Part shown: piece by piece, positions 43,809 through 52,735 of the stretch
Position numbering within the stretch: position 1 is the stretch's first letter
How the letters are laid out: each line of letters begins with the position of its first letter
Origin: JBBQZO01 sp038207625
GTDB taxonomy: Bacteria > Pseudomonadota > Gammaproteobacteria > Burkholderiales > Burkholderiaceae_D
Assembly (NCBI GenBank): GCA_038207625.1
Contig: JBBQZO010000024.1
Location: 1 to 64,000 of the forward strand
Direction: 5' to 3'
DNA: 64,000 bases
Position numbers and translations under genes: made by a program
The notes under the pieces: generated by a model
Databases searched by the model: none
The model's input: only the letters and a program-made list of their open reading frames with translations
Told to the model about the DNA's origin: nothing

Positions 43809-45077
43809 CTAATCTTTGTCCAGGTTCTGTACGGCGCGTCGCAACGCCAGTTCGTGTGCCATGCCGCCGCTGACGTACTCCGACTTTCTGGCCATCACCC
43901 AGTCGACGACGTCCTTCTTGTACCACGGCGAGCTTGGATTGATTTGCGGATGGGATGCCCGCAGCTGCGCCAACGTTCGTTCATAGATGCCATCGCTTGC
44001 AAACTGCGCGGCAGGGCCCGCAGGCGCGCCCTGATCCTGCATCCGATACGCAGGTTCGCCAGTTGTCACACCAGACTGGGTAACGTTGTCGTCCGCCGGA
44101 CCCTGTTCAGCCACCGATGGTGCAGCAGCAACCGATGCCGCTACAACGACCGGCGCAGCGGCAGCAACCGGAACAGCGGCGGTAACCGGCGCAGCGGCGG
44201 CAACCGGCGCAGGCGCGACGGACGCCACCGGCACAAACGGCGCTGGCGACGCGAGTGCAACTGCGCTCACGTTGCGCACCGGCGCGACAGGGGCTGCGTC
44301 GCGAGCAGGCGCAGACGCCACCTTGGCGAGCTCTTTCGCTGGCACTGTCCGCGCAACTGGCGTTGTCGGCGCAACATCGGACACTGCCGGCGTTCTCGTC
44401 GCGCCCACATGCGCCAGATCTTTCGTCAACAACATCTCCGCCGCCAGCGTTTGCACGCAGTTGTCAGCGGCCAGCGCCAGCTCTTTCTTCAATCCGGCCG
44501 CCTGGTTGTCGACGAATTCATCATAGGTAGGCGCCCCCACATCGGACTCGGGAAAGTGCTTGCAAACGCCTTCTGCCACCACGTTCTTGGTCTCGGTGTC
44601 GATCAGGCGGGCCTTGGCGCTGTACATCAGGTGATAGTGCGTCCAATTGCTCGAAAAATAGAGCATGGTCCAACCTGTCGTTTGCACGTCGAGCACGAAA
44701 CGGGCCGCACCGCGCGCCGCGTTGGCCACCTGTGACGGATCGTCCCCACTGACGGCGACGGCCGGCGTGACGACACGCGTTCCATGCGAATTCGTCAGCA
44801 CCGCCATCAGGCCGGCGGCGATCGCCGGGGCAGGATCGGCCACATTGTTCTTGGCGACGATGCTATTGCCGTTCGAGACGGCGGCCAGGCCGCCGATCAG
44901 ACCGAACACCGCATTACCGGGACTAAACGCGGTGAAACTCGGCACCGCCCGGGTGGTACTGGTGATCGTTTGGTGCTTCAGCACGGCCGCCGATTGCGCA
45001 CTGATCGTCTGCTTGGTGACTGTGGCGCAACCCGTGGCGATCATTGCTACGCTTGAAACTAGTAATATCTTTCGCAT
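43809..45077 (-). CDS. Lipoprotein with Ala/Pro/Val-rich linker, unrecognised
   Basis: 422 residues. Type II signal peptide with Cys17 (MIATGCAT). The N-terminal domain (to about 210) contains ARFVLDVQTTGWTMLYFSSNW and AKARLIDTETKNVVAEGVC, a pattern seen in periplasmic domains that process small ligands, but I do not recognise the family. A long Ala/Pro/Val low-complexity linker (about 230-330) follows. The last ~55 residues (RTLAQLRASHPQINPSSPWYKKDVVDWVMARK) are a separate helical module. Stands alone with its own terminator. Confidence 0.7.
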   Translation of the reverse strand: MRKILLVSSVAMIATGCATVTKQTISAQSAAVLKHQTITSTTRAVPSFTAFSPGNAVFGLIGGLAAVSNGNSIVAKNNVADPAPAIAAGLMAVLTNSHGTRVVTPAVAVSGDDPSQVANAARGAARFVLDVQTTGWTMLYFSSNWTHYHLMYSAKARLIDTETKNVVAEGVCKHFPESDVGAPTYDEFVDNQAAGLKKELALAADNCVQTLAAEMLLTKDLAHVGATRTPAVSDVAPTTPVARTVPAKELAKVASAPARDAAPVAPVRNVSAVALASPAPFVPVASVAPAPVAAAAPVTAAVPVAAAAPVVVAASVAAAPSVAEQGPADDNVTQSGVTTGEPAYRMQDQGAPAGPAAQFASDGIYERTLAQLRASHPQINPSSPWYKKDVVDWVMARKSEYVSGGMAHELALRRAVQNLDKD

Positions 45078-45582
45078 GTGCGAGTCCCATTTCTAAGGGA
45101 TTGAAAAAATATCAAGGACGTCGGCCCTGTTGCGCCGCAGCAGCGGTACGAACAAGCCCGGCGCAACCTCGGGTTAAGTGTGCGCGAACGCGCGGCGCAA
45201 TCCGATCAACGCCACCAGAACCATGCACTGGCACAGCCAGCGACGCGAAGCAAGGTGGTGCGACGCACAAGCATGCCGCAAAGCAATTTATTTTCTATCG
45301 CAAGAGCATACCACGAACCATTTGCAATTTGCCAATAATGGTTCGAATATTGCACCTCTCCGAACCGCACACTGAGTGATGTCTGCGCCATCTGGCGGCT
45401 GTGGCGCCGCGACGGCAAGGACGCCACACCGCGCCCCCTTCAATCGGCCACCGTGCAGACCGCATGCGTAGCTGGTCATATCAAACTGTTTATATTTCAT
45501 GCAATAGCTTAATATGGTGCAGCGTGCCCGCGACGACGCCGGCATCGACGATCGACGACGACCTGTACATGGAGTTCCACTG
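45078..45582. other. Non-coding gap between divergent genes
   Basis: 505 bases between the lipoprotein gene (minus) and the CocE-type hydrolase (plus). It must hold both promoters. The part around 45280-45360 and 45480-45520 is AT-richer, but I could not define a -35/-10 pair. No ORF here looks coding. Confidence 0.5.
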
Positions 45583-47505
45583 ATGAGTTTTGCCCTGCCA
45601 CGCACCATCATCGCTGCCGCCCTGCTGACCCTGTTCGGCAGCGCCTGCGCCCAGACCCCGGCCATGCTGGCGGACGTTCCGAAAAGCTTCGAAGCCCCCA
45701 AGACGGCCAACGACTACGACAAGCGCGTGCTGATGATCCCCATGCGCGACGGCACCAAGCTGTACACGGTGGTGGTGCTGCCCAAAAACGCCAAGGGCGC
45801 ACCCATTTTGCTCACGCGCACGCCCTACAACGCGGCCAAACGGGCCGCGCGCTTTGACAGCGTGCACATGCAGGCGATCCTGCCGCAAGGCGACGACGTA
45901 TTCGTCGCCGGCGGGTATATTCGCGTGTTTCAGGACGTGCGCGGCAAGCACGGTTCCGAGGGCGAGTACGTGATGACTCGCCCGCTGCGCGGCCCGCTCA
46001 ACGCCAGCGCCATCGACCATGCGACGGACGCGTGGGACACCATCGACTACCTGGTCAAGCACCTGCCCGAATCGAACGGCAAGGTCGGCATGATCGGCTC
46101 GTCGTATGAAGGCTTCACGGTGGTGATGGCGCTGATCAACCCCCATCCGGCGCTGAAGGTGGCCGCACCAGAGAGCCCAATGGTCGATGGCTGGATGGGC
46201 GACGACTGGTTCCATCATGGCGCCTTCCGCCAGAACAACCTCGACTACTTCACCGAGCAGACCAGCCTGCGCGGCGAAGGCGAAAGCATCGTGCGCCAGG
46301 GCAGCGACGACTATGACAATTTCCGCCGCGCCGGCTCGACCGGCGACTTCGCACGGGCCGCGGGGCTGGACCAGCTGCCCTACTGGCGCAAGCTGTCCGA
46401 GCACCCCGCCTACGACAGCTATTGGCAGAATCAGGCGCTTGACAAGATCATGGCCAGCCAACCCTTGAAAGTGCCCACCATGTGGCTGCAGGGCTTGTGG
46501 GACCAGGAGGACATGTGGGGCGCGATCCACTCCTACGCGGCAACCGAGCCGAAGGACGTCGCCAACGACAAGAACTTCCTGGTGATGGGACCGTGGCGCC
46601 ACAGCGGCGTCAACTACGACGGTTCCGCTCTCGGCCCGCTCAAGTTCGACGGCGACACGGCGCTGCAATTCCGGCGCGACGTGCTGCGCCCCTTCTTCGA
46701 CCAGTACCTGAAAGACGGCGCGCCGAAGGCCGACACGCCGCCCGTGTTCATCTACAACACCGGGGAAAACCATTGGGACCGGCTGCAGCACTGGCCGCTG
46801 GCCTGCGATGGCGGCTGCGCCGTCCAGTCCAAGCCCTTGTACCTGCGCGCCGGAGCGGCGCTGTCGTTCACGGCGCCCGACGGCGCCGGCCCGGCTTATG
46901 ACGAGTACGTATCGGACCCGGCCAAGCCGGTGCCCTACTTGCCACGTCCGATCCACTTTACCGACGGCGACGTCTGGAAGCCCTGGCTGGTTAGCGACCA
47001 GCGCAGCGTGGTCGACCGCACCGATGTGCTCAGCTACACCACCGAACCGTTGAACGCGCCGCTCAAGATCAGTGGCGCGCCCTTCGTCAACCTGGTCGCC
47101 TCGACCAGCGGCACCGACAGCGACTGGGTCGTCAAGCTGATCGACGTGTATCCGGACGAGGTGCCCGGCCAGCCGGCCATGGGTGGCTACCAGCTGGCCG
47201 TGGGCATGGACATCTTCCGCGGGCGCTACCGCGAAAGCTTCGCCGCGCCCAAGGCGATCGCGCCGAACCAGGCGCTGGCCTACAAGTTCACGCTGCCAAC
47301 CGCCAACCACACCTTCCTGCCAGGCCACCGGATCATGGTGCAGGTGCAGTCGAGCTGGTTCCCGCTGTACGATCGCAATCCGCAAAGCTTCGTGCCGAAC
47401 ATCTTCTTTGCCAAGCCGGCGGACTACGTGAAGGCCACCCAGCGCGTGTATCACGCCAACGACGCGGCCAGCTTTATATCGATGCCAGTGGTCGACATCA
47501 AGTAA
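45583..47505 (+). CDS. Secreted CocE/NonD-family alpha/beta hydrolase
   Basis: 640 residues from the ATG at 45583, which has Shine-Dalgarno GGAG. Signal peptide ending GSACAQ. Alpha/beta hydrolase core with the nucleophile elbow GSSYEGF (Ser) and later GLWDQEDMWG and MGPWRHSG (Asp/His region), then the C-terminal jelly-roll domain of CocE/X-prolyl dipeptidyl-peptidase type (residues ~400-640). Members cleave acyl or peptide bonds; glutaryl-7-ACA acylases also belong here. Substrate unknown. Confidence 0.9.
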   Translation: MSFALPRTIIAAALLTLFGSACAQTPAMLADVPKSFEAPKTANDYDKRVLMIPMRDGTKLYTVVVLPKNAKGAPILLTRTPYNAAKRAARFDSVHMQAILPQGDDVFVAGGYIRVFQDVRGKHGSEGEYVMTRPLRGPLNASAIDHATDAWDTIDYLVKHLPESNGKVGMIGSSYEGFTVVMALINPHPALKVAAPESPMVDGWMGDDWFHHGAFRQNNLDYFTEQTSLRGEGESIVRQGSDDYDNFRRAGSTGDFARAAGLDQLPYWRKLSEHPAYDSYWQNQALDKIMASQPLKVPTMWLQGLWDQEDMWGAIHSYAATEPKDVANDKNFLVMGPWRHSGVNYDGSALGPLKFDGDTALQFRRDVLRPFFDQYLKDGAPKADTPPVFIYNTGENHWDRLQHWPLACDGGCAVQSKPLYLRAGAALSFTAPDGAGPAYDEYVSDPAKPVPYLPRPIHFTDGDVWKPWLVSDQRSVVDRTDVLSYTTEPLNAPLKISGAPFVNLVASTSGTDSDWVVKLIDVYPDEVPGQPAMGGYQLAVGMDIFRGRYRESFAAPKAIAPNQALAYKFTLPTANHTFLPGHRIMVQVQSSWFPLYDRNPQSFVPNIFFAKPADYVKATQRVYHANDAASFISMPVVDIK

Positions 47506-47550
47506 GCGTTCAAACGGCCTGCCCGCCAGCGGCGGCGCAGGCGCAGCGCG

Positions 47551-48864
47551 TCACGGATTCGGTATCGTCACGCGCAACCGGGCGCCACCGAGCGCCGATT
47601 GGTCAATCTCGATCTGCCCGCCATGAATGCGCAGCGCCGTCTGCGCGATCGCCAAACCCAGGCCGAAGCCGCCGGCGCCGCCGCCCTGCTCGCGTGCGAG
47701 TCGATAAAACGCTTCGAACACCCGCTCGCGCTCCTCGGGCGGAATGCCCGGACCGTCGTCTTCAATCATTACCAGCACAGTGGCCGGGTCGAGCCGGCGG
47801 GCCGACATCCGCACGCGCGTGCCCGCGTACTTGGCCGCGTTGCCCAGCAGGTTGCCCAGCGCGCGCGCGAGCAGGCGCGCGTCGCCCACCACCTCGCCCA
47901 ACTCGGCCGGCACATCGCAGTCGAGGCGCTTGCCGCGCAAGCCCGCCTCGAGGTTCTGCGCACACGCCTGCAACAGCGGGCCGATCGCAAACGCCACCCG
48001 GCGCACCGATTGCGGATGATCGAGCTGGGTCAGGCTCAATAATTCGCTGACCAAGGCGTTGAGTTCGACAACATCGTTTTCCAGTGCATCGATGCGCCCG
48101 TCCAAAGCCCCGTTGGCGGCCGCCTTGCGCAGCAGTTCGAGCCCGAACTCTAGCCGGGCGATCGGCGTGCGCAACTCGTGCGAGACCGAATGGAGCAGAG
48201 TCTTGCGCGCCTCGAGCAGCCGCTCGATACGCCCGGCCATCTCGTTGATGCGCGCCGCCAGCGGATAGATGCTGGACGTCTTGGCTACCTGCGCGCGCGC
48301 GTCAAGCTGGCCTTCGCCGACCTGGTCGGCTACGCGCGCCAGTGCCTGCAGGCTGCGCCAGTGCCGGCGCGACCACCAGCCGATGGGCAGCAGCAGGAAC
48401 AGCGCGATGACCACGACGCGGATCGCCTCCATGCGCAGCGCCAGCGCCACATCGATCGGCAAATGCTGCGCGTGGATCACCTCCGTGTCGCTGTCGATGT
48501 AGCGACTGCCGTTCAGGTCAACGCGGCGAAAAAACGATTTGCTGGCCACATCGATCACCAGCGCGCCATGCAGCAGCGCCGCGCGCTTGGCCTCGGGCAG
48601 CCGGGCCAGCGCGCTCGCCAAGGGCAGCAGTTCCAGGTCCAGCTCAGACACTTCGCGCACCTTGTTCAAACGCACCAGCCATTCATCGGCAGGCGCCTTA
48701 TCGACGTACTGCTCGAGCAAGAACACCTGGCCGGAAGCCTGCTTGAGCGCGATGTCGTCAAGCGGATCGCCAAACAGGTGACTGAAGATGATGTAGGTGA
48801 CACCGGTCGCCAGCACGATCGCCAGCAATACCAGCACCACGAAGCGCAGGAAAAGACGGTTCAT
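47551..48864 (-). CDS. Sensor histidine kinase (RstB/OmpR-partner type)
   Basis: 437 residues. Two membrane helices (about 5-28 and 145-165) bracket a periplasmic sensor of ~115 residues. HAMP domain, then HisKA with HSVSHELRTPIARLE (phospho-His near 230), and HATPase_c with NLLGNAAKYAG, DDGPGIPPEERERVFE and GFGLGLAIA. It starts three bases after the response-regulator stop. The two-gene layout and domain order resemble E. coli RstAB, but that name is not proven. Confidence 0.93.
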   Translation of the reverse strand: MNRLFLRFVVLVLLAIVLATGVTYIIFSHLFGDPLDDIALKQASGQVFLLEQYVDKAPADEWLVRLNKVREVSELDLELLPLASALARLPEAKRAALLHGALVIDVASKSFFRRVDLNGSRYIDSDTEVIHAQHLPIDVALALRMEAIRVVVIALFLLLPIGWWSRRHWRSLQALARVADQVGEGQLDARAQVAKTSSIYPLAARINEMAGRIERLLEARKTLLHSVSHELRTPIARLEFGLELLRKAAANGALDGRIDALENDVVELNALVSELLSLTQLDHPQSVRRVAFAIGPLLQACAQNLEAGLRGKRLDCDVPAELGEVVGDARLLARALGNLLGNAAKYAGTRVRMSARRLDPATVLVMIEDDGPGIPPEERERVFEAFYRLAREQGGGAGGFGLGLAIAQTALRIHGGQIEIDQSALGGARLRVTIPNP

Positions 48865-48867
48865 CGT

Positions 48868-49554
48868 CTACGACCAGGCGGCCGGACTGAACAGATAGCC
48901 TTCGCCCCACACGGTCTTGATTTTTTCGGCGTTGGCGTCGTCGAACTTGCGCCGCAGCCGCGAGATGCAGTTGTCGATGCTGCGATCGAGGCCGTCGAAT
49001 TCGATGCCGCGCATCTTCACCAGGATGTCGTTGCGCGAGAGCACCTGGCCGGACGCTTCGGCCAGGATCAGAAACAGCTTGAACTCGGCGCTGTTCATGG
49101 CGATCTCGCCACCGTGCCAGAACACCGCGCGGTTTTGCTTCGACACGCGCAGCGCGCCGATCACCAGTTCGCTCGACGCGGGCGGCGCGGGCGCCTCGAC
49201 ACGGCGCATCAGCGCGCGCAAACGCGCCAGCAGCACACGCGGCTGGATCGGCTTGTTGACGTAGTCGTCGGCGCCCTGCTCGAGCCCCGACACCTCGTCG
49301 AACATGTCTTCGCGCGCGGTCAGGATCAGCACCGGCACGCTGCTCACCTGGCGGATCTGGCGGCACACCACCATCCCGTCCATGCCCGGCAGCGTCAGGT
49401 CGAGTACCACCAGCGCCGGCAAGGTGGCATTGAAATGCGCCAGCGCGGTGTCGCCGCGACCAACCACATCGACCGTGAATTCGTATTCATCGAGGTATTC
49501 CTTGACCAGCGCGGCCAGCCGCGCATCGTCCTCCACCAGCATTACTCGCACCAT
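48868..49554 (-). CDS. OmpR-family response regulator (RstA-like)
   Basis: 228 residues from the ATG at 49554, which has AGGGAG six bases upstream. Receiver domain with acidic pocket VEDD and phospho-Asp52 in LDLTLPGMDG, TAREDMFDEVSGLEQGADDYVNKP. C-terminal winged helix (MNSAEFKLFLILAEASGQVLSRNDIL, SIDNCISRLRRKFDD). Paired with the histidine kinase. Divergent from two outer-membrane protein genes that may be its targets. Confidence 0.93.
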   Translation of the reverse strand: MVRVMLVEDDARLAALVKEYLDEYEFTVDVVGRGDTALAHFNATLPALVVLDLTLPGMDGMVVCRQIRQVSSVPVLILTAREDMFDEVSGLEQGADDYVNKPIQPRVLLARLRALMRRVEAPAPPASSELVIGALRVSKQNRAVFWHGGEIAMNSAEFKLFLILAEASGQVLSRNDILVKMRGIEFDGLDRSIDNCISRLRRKFDDANAEKIKTVWGEGYLFSPAAWS

Positions 49555-49628
49555 CGCCGCTCCCTGTTTGGGCGCCATTGTATAAGAGCGGCGCGCGCAT
49601 CGGGGCATTCCGACAATCGCATACACGG

Positions 49629-49659
49629 GCGTACATTTGAACGACAAATGACGCGTACA
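49629..49659 (+). promoter_or_regulatory. Direct repeats, possible response-regulator sites
   Basis: GCGTACA occurs at 49629 and 49653, 24 bases apart (about two helical turns), in the region between the response regulator and the divergent outer-membrane barrel gene. OmpR-family proteins bind direct repeats. Speculative. Confidence 0.3.
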
Positions 49660-49751
49660 AATCGATGACAATTGCACGACAGTTTGGAGCGGATTTCGCT
49701 CGGGGCAATCGCTAACATGCATAGCTCTTACCCCAACCATGAAAGTGAAGC

Positions 49752-50336
49752 ATGCACAAAATCCTCAGCTGCGCCATCCTGATCGGCGGCGCCTGCGCCA
49801 CCCAATTCGCTAGCGCCGTCGACTACTACGTGGCCGCCTCGGCCAGCCCGAACGGCCGCGCCAAAGCTCATCTGGTCGGCGACGGCGTCGATTTCAACGG
49901 CGACAGCAGCAATCGCCCGGTCGGCCTGGCGCTGGCGGGAGGGCTGAGCCTGAGCGCCAACTTCGGCGTCGAGATGGGCTACCATCGCTTTGGCACCGCC
50001 GATTTCGATATCGGCAGCGGCATCACGGCCGCCGTCGCATCACACGCCTACCACCTTGCCGGCACCGCAAGCTGGCCCATCAACGAGCAATGGTCGCTGA
50101 CCGGAAAACTCGGGCTGGCGCGCCGTCACGTGGAGGTTTCAGCGAGCGGGCACGGCGAGTCGGACAGCATCAGCGGCAATAGCTCGGGCGTGTATGCCAG
50201 CGTAGGCGGGGCATACATCATCAACAAAAATCTGGCCGTGACGGCCGAACTGGAGCGCTACGGCAATCCCAGCGTCATCAATACCTTCAGCTGGGGCATG
50301 AACGCGCTGTCGCTGGGCCTGCGCTACACGTTTTAA
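49752..50336 (+). CDS. Outer-membrane beta-barrel protein (OmpA-like 8-strand)
   Basis: 194 residues, signal peptide ending FASA. Alternating hydrophobic strands and a terminal Phe (LGLRYTF) mark an outer-membrane barrel of about eight strands. Pattern GVEMGYHRFGTADFDIGSG and ASVGGAYIINKNLAVTAELERYG is typical of OmpA-like/OmpX-type proteins. Function unknown. Divergent from the RstAB-like pair. Confidence 0.85.
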   Translation: MHKILSCAILIGGACATQFASAVDYYVAASASPNGRAKAHLVGDGVDFNGDSSNRPVGLALAGGLSLSANFGVEMGYHRFGTADFDIGSGITAAVASHAYHLAGTASWPINEQWSLTGKLGLARRHVEVSASGHGESDSISGNSSGVYASVGGAYIINKNLAVTAELERYGNPSVINTFSWGMNALSLGLRYTF

Positions 50337-50434
50337 TTCGGCGCGCCCCGTTTGACATTAGAATGCGGCTGGGCTGGACTTTCCACGCGCGCCGGTCCGC
50401 CGCAACCCACCAACCCGATCACGACCCAATACTG

Positions 50435-51205
50435 ATGAAAAAGCTGTTCCTGATTCTCTCCTGCTGCGCCAGTTCCGCCTTCGCCCAAAGCGTCGGCAGC
50501 GACTTGATGCCCGACGGCAGCAAGGATATGTACGTCGGCTTGCGCATCTCGACGACCCCGCACTATGCCAAGCTCAGCGATGAATGGACGTCGCTGACGC
50601 CCCTGTTGAAAATCGAGTGGAGCAGCGGCCTGTTCATGTACGGAAACGAGCTGGGCATGAAGCTCTCGTCCACGCCCGGCATCGAATACGGCCCCCTGTT
50701 GGGGTATCAGAACGGCCGCGCGCCGGCCGACGACTGGCGACTGCGCGGTAGCGAGACAATCGCCGGCACGTTCAACCCCGGCGCCTTCATCAACATCGAT
50801 CTCGGCGCCCAGCTGCACCTGACCTCGTCGCTGTACTATCTGCACAGTGTCAATGGCCTGCAGCTGTTTACCGGACTACAGAAAACCTTCGCTGAGATTG
50901 CGCCCCACCACAGCGTGACCCTGTCGGCCGGCCTGATGCTGGCGAACCGGGCGACGATGCAACAGCAATACGGCATCAACCACGCTGCCGCGGCCGCAGC
51001 CGGCGTCGAGCGCGACAATTATGCGCCCGGTGGCGGCCTGGTCAATGCGAGCGTCGGCGCCAACTGGAATTGGGCACTTAGCAGCAGCTGGATGGTCAAC
51101 TCCGGCGTGGCGCTGCGACGCCTGGGGCGCGATGCGGCGGACAGTCCAATTGTGGGACGACGCAATCTGATCACCTATTCGACCGGCCTTGGTTACCGGT
51201 TCTAG
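50435..51205 (+). CDS. MipA/OmpV-family outer-membrane protein
   Basis: 256 residues from the ATG at 50435 (MKKLFLILSCCASSAFAQ signal peptide). MipA/OmpV pattern: MYVGLRISTTPHYAKLSDEWTSLTPLLK, IEYGPLLGYQNGR, FNPGAFINIDLGAQL, and a last Phe (YSTGLGYRF). MipA anchors the MltA transglycosylase in E. coli; many homologues are simply envelope barrels. 99 bases after the previous barrel gene, 17 before the next gene. Confidence 0.88.
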   Translation: MKKLFLILSCCASSAFAQSVGSDLMPDGSKDMYVGLRISTTPHYAKLSDEWTSLTPLLKIEWSSGLFMYGNELGMKLSSTPGIEYGPLLGYQNGRAPADDWRLRGSETIAGTFNPGAFINIDLGAQLHLTSSLYYLHSVNGLQLFTGLQKTFAEIAPHHSVTLSAGLMLANRATMQQQYGINHAAAAAAGVERDNYAPGGGLVNASVGANWNWALSSSWMVNSGVALRRLGRDAADSPIVGRRNLITYSTGLGYRF

Positions 51206-51222
51206 CCAGCACGGACACGCTC

Positions 51223-51951
51223 ATGATCAAGCAAATCTCAGCCGTATGCGCCGCCTTGTATCTGGTGGCCGGCGCCGCGCTGGCGCAGTCGCCCCCCGTG
51301 CGTGCGCCCGACGCCGCTGCCGGTAGCGACTGGGTCGCCTATCGGGACGCGTATCGCGCGATGATCTTGCTTGAAAAATACGGCAAGCCCAAGCAATTCC
51401 TGCAGCACCACTACCGCGTCGCGCCGCGCGACAAAGCCACTGCGCTGGACGGCGTGCGCCTGACCATCAACAGCAAGTCGATGCATCTGAACCTGGTGCT
51501 CGACGCGCTTGGACGCACCGCGTTTCCGCTGTCGAAAGCGGCCTATGACGACAACGCCGAGATCAGCATCAATCGCAAGGCCGGTCTGTTCGAGTTTGGC
51601 GTGTGGCTATCGATCGTCACGCGCAGCGATGGCGTGTACGAGGTGGCCGACCTGCGCACCGCCTGCGACCAGTTGCTCGCCTACCTGCGCGATATCAACA
51701 GTCGCTGGGGCGGCGCCAAGAAGTGCGTCGGCGTCCAGTTCGCCTACGCGCAAGGTGAAGCGGCGCCCGATGTCAAGTGGCGCCAGGCGGAACACGCGCC
51801 CATGGCGTTGCCGGTCAAGGACGGGCCGGCCTATCCCGGCGACGCGGTCAATAATTTCAAGGTGGTCGCGCTCAGTTTCGCACCACTGCCGGCCGGCGCC
51901 CAGGTGCTCAGCCGCAGCATGCCGCTGGCGATCACGCCGCTGTTCGAATAA
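51223..51951 (+). CDS. Periplasmic protein, unrecognised
   Basis: 242 residues, signal peptide ending ALAQ. A conserved-looking mixed alpha/beta domain (VRLTINSKSMHLNLVLDALGRTAFPLSKAAYDDNAEISIN). Two Cys (DLRTACDQLL and GGAKKCVGVQF) may form a disulfide. I do not recognise it. Starts 17 bases after the MipA/OmpV gene, so the two are likely co-expressed. Confidence 0.65.
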   Translation: MIKQISAVCAALYLVAGAALAQSPPVRAPDAAAGSDWVAYRDAYRAMILLEKYGKPKQFLQHHYRVAPRDKATALDGVRLTINSKSMHLNLVLDALGRTAFPLSKAAYDDNAEISINRKAGLFEFGVWLSIVTRSDGVYEVADLRTACDQLLAYLRDINSRWGGAKKCVGVQFAYAQGEAAPDVKWRQAEHAPMALPVKDGPAYPGDAVNNFKVVALSFAPLPAGAQVLSRSMPLAITPLFE

Positions 51952-51972
51952 GGCGGCGGGCGGCGCGCATCG

Positions 51973-52203
51973 TCAGCCCAGCCCGTACTCGGCGGCGGCT
52001 TTGGCCGCCCACAACGCTTCCTTGTAACTGGCGTAGGGAATGTCGTAGCTGTCGATGTTGCCGGCGGCATCGATGAACTTGGTCCACCACCCGGCTGTGT
52101 CCGGCACTACCGCGATATCGCCCGGCTGGCAGTGCGCCGCGATCGTTTCGTGCAGGTCGAGGACGACGATGTTGACCTGCCGGTGTCTGACGATGGTTGC
52201 CAT
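51973..52203 (-). CDS. Small protein, unrecognised
   Basis: 76 residues from the ATG at 52203 (MATIVRHRQVNIVVLDLHE). Ends ...AKAAAEYGLG. No helix-spanning or signal segment. The reading frame stays open upstream through the GCTGG repeat to a GTG at 52407, which would add a 68-residue N-terminus with a PSPAQ repeat. I prefer the short form. Function unknown. Confidence 0.5.
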   Translation of the reverse strand: MATIVRHRQVNIVVLDLHETIAAHCQPGDIAVVPDTAGWWTKFIDAAGNIDSYDIPYASYKEALWAAKAAAEYGLG

Positions 52204-52285
52204 GCGCTGCCCCTGGTCTGCGCGCGCGGAGTCGCGCTGTCGTTCATGATAGCGCAATGATATGATTGTGCAAACGTCTTCCGGT

Positions 52286-52375
52286 GCTGGGCTGGGCTGG
52301 GCTGGGCTGGGCTGGGCTGGGCTGGGCTGGGCTGGGCTGGGCTGGGCTGGGCTGGGCTGGGCTGGGCTGGGCTGG
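52286..52375. repeat. (GCTGG)18 pentanucleotide tandem repeat
   Basis: Eighteen perfect copies of GCTGG without an interruption, followed by GCATT. Read on the plus strand it gives 18 runs of GGG separated by CT, i.e. a dense G-quadruplex motif. It lies about 80 bases upstream of the small minus-strand gene, between it and a plus-strand terminator. Confidence 0.97.
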
Positions 52376-52485
52376 GCATTATTCACAATAGAAATGGCCG
52401 AAATCACGAATATAAATTGGATCTATCAGGTAGAAAACTGCATACTTTCTCTGTCTCCTCTGTCTCCGTAACGGAAATAGATTCA

Positions 52486-52511
52486 GCCCGCTCTTTAGCG
52501 GGCTTTTTTTT
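52486..52511 (+). terminator. Strong Rho-independent terminator
   Basis: GCCCGCT / AGCGGGC stem, CTTT loop, eight T. No plus-strand gene ends nearby (the last ends at 51951), so it may end a short untranslated RNA starting after the repeat. The segment 52380-52485 also contains an imperfect CTCTGTCTC repeat and a TCCGT/ACGGA dyad. Confidence 0.85.
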
Positions 52512-52735
52512 CGGCAACAGTCGCGCGTCGCGTCGGCAAGCGCCCGAGCACATCGGCAAGCACACCAAGCGCCCCTCCGGCACGCCAGCTTTCTACTCGA
52601 ACCACGCAAATCAGGGTGCGCAATATAAATATATTGAATACGCTTGTCCAGATACACCATTCGTGTATTTTTACCAACCACCGTCATGACGTTGGCTGCT
52701 AGAATGGCTCGTCAATCATCATTGCGAAAGCCATC

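Noticed and set aside
52204..52407. N-terminal PSPAQ extension of the small protein at 51973
   Set aside because: Kept only as a hypothesis: it needs a GTG start and the repeat; the ATG at 52203 is more likely.
52262..52471. Plus-strand ORF with GLGWA repeat
   Set aside because: Produced by the GCTGG repeat itself; no ribosome-binding site or homology.
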